From the NCBI GenBank assembly GCA_951213105.1, contig OX578142.1, positions 5,224,649 through 5,288,648 of the forward strand: DNA of 64,000 bases, written 5' to 3'. The position numbers and the translations under genes were made by a program. The first letter of the stretch is position 1, and every line of letters begins with the position of its first letter. The notes beneath the pieces are model-generated. The model did no database searches, was not told where the DNA came from, and saw only the letters and a list, made by a program, of their open reading frames with translations. Below are positions 1 through 6,793 of the stretch, one piece after another. The DNA comes from Amaurobius ferox (lineage: Eukaryota > Arthropoda > Arachnida > Araneae > Amaurobiidae).

Positions 1-429
1 AATCCAGCATCCAATTTCCTTTTTCACCCAGTAAAGTGAATCTCAAAAAAGATGGAACTAAGCGCCAATCGGTGCTAAATCACACTTTTGTTTTATTTGC
101 ATTGGATTTGGGAAATCAACAGAAAATAAGAATAATTCAATTACAATATCACCTAAATCAAGCTTCAGATTTCCTTTTTCAGGCAGAAAAGTGAATCTAA
201 AAAAAAATAGAACTATGCGCAAATGAGTTCTAAATCACTCACTCTTCTGTTTTATTTCCATTGGCTATAGGAAATCAACAGAAAATAAGAAAAATTCATT
301 TACAATATCACCCAAATCAAGTTTATGATTTCCGTTTTTAGCCAGAAAAGTGAATCTCAAAATATATGGAATTATGCGCAAATGGGTTCTAAATTACTCT
401 ATAGTTTTTTTGCATTGGAGTTGGGAAAT
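1..429 (+). repeat. ~155-bp satellite monomers, left of element A
   Basis: About 2.7 monomers in direct orientation. Recurrent landmarks are the strings ACAATATCACCCAAATCAAG, GATTTCCTTTTTCAGCCAG, and TTTTATTTGCATTGGATTTG. The last monomer is cut after GGGAAAT at 429 by element A; its AAAT (426-429) is repeated at 2652-2655. No gene seen. Confidence 0.95.
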
Positions 430-849
430 TGTTGTGCTTAGATTCAGAGATTTTCATTTTCTAAGATTTTTAATGTTCAAAATTCATAATTTCCCTCTTC
501 CCTTCAAAATTCAAAATTAATTTATGGTTATTGAATATTTCGGCGATTTATCTCGTATTAACGTTTATTTATTATCCCTTTCATACATTTTTATATTCCA
601 AATTACACACGCGAAGTAGCTACAAACGCTAAATGTATTCATAGAATCCTTTACTTATTCGCCAGTGCCCCTGTAATTTTCCTTTTCGGCCTTACGGCTT
701 CACTTTCGAACGGCAATTATATTCCTCTGAAAGCGAAAAATAACGCTCCTTTTTGACCATTTCATTGCTTATCGGCTGAGTTGATGCGTTTACCAGATGT
801 TTTGGGGTGCCTAAAAATTCCGTAGGGTTGGTGCAACGGAGCAATGAAC

Positions 850-991
850 TTTGGCGGGAAAACGTGGTAGCTAGCTTGGCGGCATTTTCGTGCCGCGCGG
901 TTCGTTGCGAAGTGTCCCTTTTTTTTTATTCCCCGGGGTATGTGAGGCGCTCTGTGTGCGGCGCAAGTTTTTTCACTCGCCAAGATTGGCG
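850..991 (+). promoter_or_regulatory. PCNA-type cell-cycle promoter block of element A
   Basis: TTTGGCGGGAAA at 850-861 is a perfect high-affinity E2F/DP site. TTGGCGGC follows at 876-883. At 978-991 CGCCAAGATTGGCG is a perfect inverted repeat of two TTGGCG half-sites and also contains an inverted CCAAT (ATTGG). PCNA is a classic E2F target in flies and mammals, and these sites lie just upstream of PCNA coding remnants, so this is most simply the promoter of the donor PCNA gene. The block is CpG-rich in an otherwise ~30% GC window. No TATA box or start site can be assigned with confidence. Confidence 0.7.
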
Positions 992-1106
992 TCTCCTGGG
1001 AAGCGAAAATTTGGTTGGCAGGAGAGTTGGATTCTGAGCAGCAGACGAGTGAGGTTGATAAAATTTCTAGGGGCCGAGCCTGGCGCTCGCGCCCCGGGTC
1101 GCCGGT

Positions 1107-1293
1107 AGCTAACGAATTTGGATACTGAGCATCTTGGCATTCCTGAAACTGACTACAGCGTATTAGTAAAAATGCCTGCCTCTGAGTCCAGCGCCTTTGC
1201 AGGGAACTACGTCAAATTGGCGATTCTGTTTCTGCACAAGTTCAACTGTCTTTGTCACCGGATGTTCCATTAGTTATTGAATACAACGTTGAG
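1107..1293 (+). pseudogene. PCNA (sliding clamp) coding fragment, frameshifted and internally deleted
   Basis: From 1109 the frame reads LTN then LDTEHLGIPETDYS and VLVKMPASE, matching the interdomain connector loop of PCNA (about residues 118-135 of the ~260-residue protein) and the start of domain 2. One base is missing after codon GAG (1184-1186). In the shifted frame the match resumes as QRLCRELRQIGDSVS, then jumps about 60 residues to AQVQLSLSPDVPLVIEY near the C-terminus. Homology fades after 1293; a weak LAPKI-like MPTKI in another frame near 1330-1345 may be the last of it. Upstream, 1021-1080 aligns with the N-terminus-like repeat of element B (a decoded R-V-R-L-I-K-F-L-G-A resembles the L-L-K-K-V-L-E-A helix), which is weaker. 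With a frameshift, an internal deletion and most of domain 1 missing, it cannot encode a clamp. Capture with promoter implies a genomic, not mRNA, donor. Confidence 0.85.
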
Positions 1294-1305
1294 AAAAATC
1301 GGCCA

Positions 1306-1773
1306 ATGATTCATCATCAATCGTCATGCCAACAAAGATTGTCCAACAACAATGTTTTTGGGAAGCCTTTCATGCTTCAGAATTCCCATAAGACTTACTG
1401 TCCTTATTGCCGGCCAACTCAAGTATTTACTGTCATCAATTCATCTCATAAATACGTCATTACAGTGATAAATGCATCAGTGATCCCTCTCCACATTTTT
1501 CAGTGTTCCTCAAGTGTTTTGCGGGCCCACACTCGAGAGCTCCGCCGTTATGAGCTGTATTTTATTTTACCGGCCAACTGGAAGCGTTTTGATTTCAACC
1601 GTGTCATTAAATTTTACCAAGTTACATGTGAGAAAGTATTAGCATGTTCCAGAAAGAAAAATGTAAATTTCAATGTAGTTCTGGAAAAAGTTTCAATAGT
1701 AAAGATAGAAAGTGTTACATGTTTTTGCAAGACAACAAATAATAAGTATATTTTTATAAAAAGGTGTATGTAG
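1306..1773 (+). other. 155-codon open frame of unknown status in element A
   Basis: An ATG-initiated frame that continues the reading frame of the C-terminal PCNA fragment without a stop. It is cysteine-bearing (YCPYC near the first third) and basic towards the end, with no domain I recognise. In A' it is cut at 25522 by a TAA-creating change, and A versus A' differences include W to S, P to L and N to Y changes as well as synonymous ones, so there is no clear sign of selection on the protein. It is more likely former 3' UTR or unrelated captured sequence than a gene. Confidence 0.2.
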
Positions 1774-2007
1774 CTTTGTGAGTTTTATCGTTTATGGTGC
1801 TGACATCTAGTGAGAGTGTTTTTAAATATTTCTCTATGATAGAAATTTCACGCAGTAAATGGAGAAACAGTGTTTTCTGTTTACTCTTCCTTTTAAAGAT
1901 GTGAACATATATGTAGAAGGTTTTGTCATTTACAATTTGTGTTTGTTTTTATTAATTTGAGTAATTCATTTAACATTTTTAGTGGTGGACAGCTCAGGCA
2001 GACCAAA

Positions 2008-2027
2008 CTCTGGTCTTCAGACCAGAG
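2008..2027. repeat. 20-bp palindrome (9-bp arms, 2-bp centre)
   Basis: CTCTGGTCT / TC / AGACCAGAG. As RNA it gives an 8-bp stem with a UUCA loop. Identical in all A, A' and B copies in this window. Confidence 0.9.
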
Positions 2028-2186
2028 TGGAATCTGAACCTGGGATTTAAAATTGATAACTGGGTTATTTAATTTGGGTTTTAGTATTTCTTTTCTTATC
2101 ATCGCAATGTACTTTAACTATCCACTATACGAATTATTAGTATTAACAATTTGCAAGATGTTTTTTGTTTGTAAATTTAAAGTGTT

Positions 2187-2192
2187 AATAAA
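2187..2192 (+). terminator. Poly(A) signal AATAAA of element A
   Basis: Canonical AATAAA followed within about 30-65 bases by a T/GT-rich tract (TTTTGTGTTTCTTTGTTGG), the usual arrangement of a cleavage and polyadenylation site on the + strand. Confidence 0.6.
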
Positions 2193-2651
2193 GAAGGTTT
2201 TAGTTTAACATATAATTGAGTTGAGTTTTTCTTTTGTGTTTCTTTGTTGGCTGTGCTCTATTTAATTCTGGGTTAAAGGTAAGTGAAGTTTTAGAGAATT
2301 TGTTGATTGTTAATGATAATTATAAAAGGTAAACAACCAAGAATTATGCACAGGCCAAACTGTAGGAAAAGCAATTAGAAAAAGAAACATTATTAAAATA
2401 AGTTAGGAACTCTAATATTGAAGTGTAATAAGCAATGTAATATTAAATGGTAAAAAAGGAAACAAAGAATATTAATACAGCAAAAAGAAACCTTTATTAA
2501 CTTATATTAAGAGTAAAAATAAAATTAACTTATTTACATTAAAAGAAAAATAAATCTTGGAAGTAAAAGATATAAAAGATAAGTAGTAACTATATTTATT
2601 TATTTTAAAATATACGAAAAATAAAAAAAAACCTTTTTTTTATTCACAACA

Positions 2652-4897
2652 AAATCAACAAAAAATAAAAATTAGTCATTTCCAATATCACCCAAATCAA
2701 GCTTCAGATTTCCTTTTACAACCAGAAATGTGAATGTTAAAAAAGATGGAATTAACCTGAAATGGGTGCTAAATCACTCTTTGGTTTTATTTGCATTGGA
2801 TTTGGGAATTCAACAAAAAATAAAAATTATTCATTTACGATATCACCCAAATCAAGCTTCTGATTTCCTTTTCAGCCAGAAAGGTGAATCTCAAAATATA
2901 TGGAATTAAGCACAAATGGGTTCTAAATTACTCTTTTGTTTTATTTGCATTGGATTTGGGAATTCAACAAAAAATAAAAATTATTCATTTACGATATCAC
3001 CCAAATCAAGCTTCTGATTTCCTTTTCAGCCAGAAATGGGAATTTTAAAAAAGTTGGAATTAACTGCGAATGGGTACTAAATCACTCTTTTGTTTTATTT
3101 GCATTGGATTTGGGAAATTAACAGAAAATAAGAATAATTCATTTTAATATCACCCAAATCCAGCTTCCAATTTCCTTTTTCAGCCAGAAAAGTGAATCTC
3201 AAAAAAGATGGAATTAAGCGCAAATCGGTGCTAAATCACACTTTTGTTATATTTGCATAGGATTTGGGAAATCAGCAAAAATAAGAATAATTCACTTACA
3301 ATATCTCCCAAGTCAAGCTCCAGATTTCCTTTTTGAGCCAGAAAAGTGAATCTCAAAAAGATGGAATTAAGCGCAGATGAGTTCTAAATAACTCTTTTGT
3401 TTTATTTGCATTGGATTTGGAAAATTACTGAAAATAAGAATCATTCATTTACAATATCAACCAAATCAAGCTTCTGATTTCCTTTTTCAGCCAGAAATGT
3501 CAATCTCAAAATATATGGAATTAAGCCATATGGATTCTAAATTGCACTTTTCTTTTATTTGCATTGGATTTGGGAAATTAGCAGAAAATAAGAATAATTC
3601 ATTTTAATATCACCCAAATCCAGCTTCCAATTTCCTTTTTCAGCCAGAAAAGTGTATCTCAAAAAAGATGGAACTAAGCGCAAATCGGTGCTAAATCACA
3701 CTTTTGTTTTATTTGCATTGGATTTGGGAAATCAACAAAAATAAGAATAATTCATATACAATATCTCCCAGGTCAAGCTCCTGATTTCCTTTTTGAGCCA
3801 GAAAAGTGAATCTCAAAAAGATGGAATTAAGCGCAAATGTGTTCTAAAAAACTCTTTTGTTTTATTTGCATTGGAATTGGAAAATTACTGAAAATAAAAA
3901 GCATTCACTTACAATATCACCCAAATCAAGCTTCTGATTTCCTTTTTCAGCCAGAAATGCCAATCTCAAAATATATGGAATTAAGCCAAATGGGTTCTAA
4001 ATTACACTTTTGTTTCATTTGCATTGGATTTGGGAAATTAACAGAAAATAAGAATAATTCATTTTAATATCACCCAAATCCAGCTTCCAATTTCCTTTTT
4101 CATCCAGAAAAGTGAATCTCAAAAAAGATGGAATTAAGCGCATATCGGTGCTAAATCACAATTTTGTTTAATTTGCATTGGATTTGGGAAATTAACAGAA
4201 AATAAGAATAATTCATTTACAATATCTCCCAAGTCAAGTTCCAGATTTCCTTTTTGAGCCAGAAAAGTGAATCTCAAAAAGATGGAATTAAGCGCAGATG
4301 GGTTCTAAATAACTCTTTTGTTTTATTTGCATTGGATATTGAAAATTACTGAAAATAAGAATCATTCATTTACAATATCATCCAATCCGGCTATCCAACT
4401 TGCCGCTCTATATCTTAGGACGAGTCGGCTGGCCTGGGCTTTCGACAATATCATCCAAATACAGTTTATGATTTCCGTTTTTAGACAGAAAGGTTAATCT
4501 CAAAATATATGGAATTAAGCATAAATGGGTTCTAAATTACTCTTTTGTTTTATTTGCACTGGATTTGGGAATTCAACAGAAAATAAAAATAATTCATTTA
4601 CGATATCACCCAAATCAAGCTTCTGATTTCCTTTTTCAGCCAGAAATGTGAATCTTAAAAAAGATGGAATTAACCGCAAATGGGTGTAAATAACTCTTTT
4701 GTTTTATTTGCATTGGATTTGGGAAATTAACAGAAAATAAGAATAATTCATTTTAATATCATCTAAATCCAGCTTCCAATTTCCTTTTTCAGCCAGAAAA
4801 GTGAATCTCAAAAACGATGGAACTAAGAGCAAATCGGTGCTAAATCACACTTTTGTTTTCTTTGCATTGGATTTGGGAAATCAGCAAAAATAAGAAT
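2652..4897 (+). repeat. Satellite block between elements A and B
   Basis: About 14 direct monomers, one interrupted by a 60-bp insert at 4385-4444. The first monomers near element A lack a few bases and carry CAACAAAAAATAAAAATT. The last monomer is cut after AAGAAT at 4897 by element B. Several monomers carry the TTTTTGAGCCAG variant in place of TTTTTCAGCCAG. No gene. Confidence 0.95.
4385..4444 (+). repeat. 60-bp foreign insert, type 1, within a monomer
   Basis: GC-richer sequence (begins ATCCGGCTATCC, ends GGGCTTTCG) flanked by ACAATATCATCCA at 4372-4384 and 4445-4457, i.e. a 13-bp direct repeat. It has no similarity to the monomer, no poly(A) tail and no recognisable RNA fold or domain. 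Long flank duplication suggests a short retro-inserted or repair-inserted fragment. Confidence 0.8.
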
Positions 4898-5311
4898 TGT
4901 TGTGCTTAGATTCAGAGATTTTCATTACCTAAGGTTTTTAAGGTTCAAAATTCATGATTTTCCCCCTTCCCTTCAAAATTAATTTATGGTTATTGAATAT
5001 TTCGGCGATTTATCTCGTATTAACGTTTATTTATTATCCCTTTCATACATTTTTATATTCCAAATTACGCACACGAAGTATCTACAAACGCTAAAAGTAT
5101 TCATAGAATCCTTTACTTATTCGCCTGTGCCCCTGTAATTTTCCTTTTCGGCCTTACGCCTTCACTTTTCGAACAGCAATTATATTACTCTGAAAGCGAA
5201 AAATAACGCTCCTTTTTGACCATTTCATTGCTTATCAGTTGAGTTGATGTTTATTCCAGATCTTTTGGGGTGCCTAAAATTCCGTAGGGTTGGCGCCGCG
5301 GAGCAATGAAC

Positions 5312-5453
5312 TTTGGCGGGAAAAACGGGGTAGCTAGCTTGGCGGCATTTTCGTGCCGCGCGGTTCGTTGCGAAGTGTCCCATTTTTTAATTCCCCAGCG
5401 TATGTGAGGCGCTCTGTGTGCGGCGCAAGTTTTTTCACTCGCCAAGATTGGCG
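5312..5453 (+). promoter_or_regulatory. PCNA-type promoter block of element B
   Basis: E2F site TTTGGCGGGAAA at 5312-5323 and inverted pair CGCCAAGATTGGCG at 5440-5453, in the same spacing as element A. Just upstream B also has TTGGCGCC (5290-5297), an additional E2F-like core that A has lost (A reads TTGGTGCAA), so B looks closer to the donor promoter here. Confidence 0.7.
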
Positions 5454-5480
5454 TCTCCTGGGAAGCGAAATTTGGTTGGC

Positions 5481-5645
5481 ATGTTTGGAGTTCGATTCGG
5501 AGAGTAGAACAGAGAGGTTGAAAAAAAGATTTTGGGGCCGCGGCCGGACCTCACGCTAAGGGGCCGCGGTCGCCGTAAGAATGTTTTGAGTCGGATTCTG
5601 AGCAGTAGAGGAGTGAGGTTGAAAAAGTTTCTTAGGGCCGAGCAT
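5481..5645 (+). pseudogene. Probable PCNA N-terminus remnant, duplicated in tandem (100-bp spacing)
   Basis: ATGTTTGGAGTTCGATTC at 5481 decodes M-F-G-V-R-F, and after an in-frame TAG and small indels reads L-K-K and then I-L-G. This resembles the PCNA start M-F-E-A-R-L followed by L-L-K-K-V-L-E-A. A second diverged copy starts with ATGTTTTGAGTCGGATTC at 5581, exactly 100 bp later, with R-L-K-K-F-L-R-A. The position between E2F sites and the later PCNA fragment supports the reading, but similarity is short and several indels are needed. Confidence 0.4.
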
Positions 5646-5671
5646 AGGGCTCGCGCCCCGGGTCGCCAGTT

Positions 5672-5785
5672 GTAGTGAATATGCCTGCCTCCGAGTTCCA
5701 GCGCATTTTGCAGGGATCCTCGTCAAAATGACAATTCTGCTTCAATTGCCTGTCAGCTAAGGATGGAGTTCGATTTTCTGCAGGT
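5672..5785 (+). pseudogene. PCNA domain-2 fragment with two frameshifts
   Basis: Reads VVN-MPASEFQRI (ATG at 5681), then one extra T at about 5708, then CRDPRQNDNSASIAC, then a missing base near 5754, then AKDGVRFSAG. These match consecutive PCNA segments M-P-S-x-E-F-x-R-I-C-R-D-L and I-S-C-A-K-D-G-V-K-F-S-A-S-G. Unlike element A, the intact F codon and the AKDGVRFSAG stretch are kept, while the connector loop and C-terminal strand are missing. Together A and B show that the progenitor held more of PCNA than either does now. Confidence 0.8.
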
Positions 5786-5799
5786 GCTGCCTGCACCAG

Positions 5800-5952
5800 A
5801 AGTGTCTGTCTACAAGTTCCGTATTTTCAGTGCTCGCAGTTAGTTCTTGATGTTGCTCCCAAGCGTCTGTGTACAAGCTTCATTCCACAAAAGTAGCGAT
5901 ATCCGTTGTTCATAATGTTTCTCCTAAGTGTCTGCCTACAAGTTGGTATCAC
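5800..5952 (+). repeat. Three degenerate copies of AAGYGTCTGYSTACAAG in element B
   Basis: Copies at 5800-5816, 5861-5877 and 5936-5952 (spacings 61 and 75 bp). The last two share extra upstream similarity (TGTTGCTCCC / TGTTTCTCCT). Absent from element A. Function unknown. Confidence 0.6.
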
Positions 5953-6516
5953 CTAGGCGGAATGCCGTCAAAAGTGAAATTCCGTCCTACTGCCAGCATT
6001 GATCAAAAGTGGCATTCGACTGCCGTCTATGTGCCCGGCTACAATTCATCGGTGTGTTTACGTACAACCTTCAGGTTCCTGAAGGGATTGGAACCTTGCC
6101 TCCTTCATAAGTGCTTTTTCCATGCAACCAGTCTCCTTTGGTTTTAAATGTGTTGTACAAATGCATCTTGTTTGCACACTGTTATTGGGTTTGGTGCTGC
6201 CATCTATATTCACCAACTAGAATCTTTGCTGCTCAATTGATAATTATTGTTATAGTAAGAGCTGCGACGGCATTTTAATCATTTTATCTGTGGTGAATTC
6301 CTTTCGATACGGACAGCTTCGTTTTCTTTTTTTGTACCTTTGAGAATAATAATGATTTTGATACATGTACCAATTGGGAGTTTACATTTTACCATTTAGT
6401 GTTTGCTTTTATTATTCTGAATTTTGTAATTTTATCATTCACAATTTGTGTTTGGTTTTATTATTTTGAATTATTTATTTAACATTTTTAGTGGTGGACA
6501 GCTCAGGCAGACCAAA

Positions 6517-6536
6517 CTCTGGTCTTCAGACCAGAG
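6517..6536. repeat. 20-bp palindrome in element B
   Basis: Same sequence as at 2008-2027; preceded by the same acceptor-like TTTTTAG and followed by the same short open stretch. Confidence 0.9.
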
Positions 6537-6550
6537 TGGAATCTGAACCT

Positions 6551-6663
6551 GGGATTTAATCTGATAACTGGGAATCATATTAATAACTGGGATTTAATCT
6601 GATAACTGGGAATTATATTAATAACTGGGATTTAAAATTGATAACTGGGTTATTTAATCTGGG
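6551..6663 (+). repeat. 38-bp tandem repeat, ~3 copies
   Basis: GGGATTTAAT... units start at 6551, 6589 and 6627; each of the first two contains CTGATAACTGGGAA. Element A has only the third unit, so this is a B-lineage expansion. Confidence 0.8.
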
Positions 6664-6787
6664 TTTTAATATTTCTTTTCTTATCATCGCAATGTACTAA
6701 CTTTAATTTTCCACTATACGATACTTTAAATTTAGCAAATTGGAAGGTGTTTAAATTTTATAACTTTTGTTTGTTTTTGAAAGTGTT

Positions 6788-6793
6788 AATAAA
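6788..6793 (+). terminator. Poly(A) signal AATAAA of element B
   Basis: AATAAA followed by a GT/T-rich tract and then, at 6864-6872, the splice-donor string AAGGTAAGT, as in element A. Confidence 0.6.

Larger units (their letters stand above)
1930..2284 (+). other. Conserved 3' module of element A (acceptor-like tract, palindrome, poly(A) signal, donor)
   Basis: From about 1930 elements A and B become closely alike again. In order: a T-rich tract ending TTTTTAG at about 1981, like a splice acceptor; a short open stretch ending in TAA near 2049; the 20-bp palindrome 2008-2027; AATAAA at 2187-2192; a GT/T-rich tract at about 2220-2260; and AAGGTAAGT at 2276-2284, an exact 5' splice-site consensus. 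The order resembles a terminal exon. The bases around the palindrome are better conserved between A and B than the sequence on either side. Confidence 0.5.
430..2651 (+). mobile_element. Element A, copy 1: TGTTGTG...CACAACA insertion carrying PCNA promoter and fragments
   Basis: A 2,222-bp insertion in satellite. Ends are TGTTGTG (430-436) and CACAACA (2645-2651), flanked by AAAT on both sides (426-429, 2652-2655); joining the flanks restores the normal monomer string GGGAAATCAACA. Regions: 430-800 AT-rich left arm of unknown role, with no gene; 835-1105 CpG-rich promoter-like block; 1107-1293 PCNA coding remnant; 1294-1930 middle part that differs from element B; 1930-2651 3' module shared with B, including palindrome, AATAAA, a donor-like string and an A-rich tail region. 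TG...CA ends plus a 4-bp duplication fit a solo LTR, where promoter and poly(A) signal would lie in this order. They also fit a DNA transposon of the Ginger type. No transposase, integrase or reverse transcriptase is present, so it is non-autonomous. Confidence 0.8.

Noticed and set aside
885..905. CENP-B box
   Set aside because: TTTCGTGCCGCGCGGTT resembles NTTCGNNNNANNCGGGN but misses the central A and the final G; no better match was seen in the monomer.
762..983. Minus-strand and overlapping plus-strand frames in the CpG-rich block
   Set aside because: They cover promoter-like and 5' leader sequence, change between A, A' and B through small indels, and have no recognisable domain.
2008..2027. 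Histone-type 3' stem-loop
   Set aside because: The palindrome has a UUCA loop and a GGUC/GACC-type stem, not the conserved histone loop and stem, and no purine-rich downstream element follows.
4385..4444. 60-bp insert as tRNA, 5S or SINE head
   Set aside because: No A/B box pair, no cloverleaf and no match to conserved 5S segments that I could see; origin left open.
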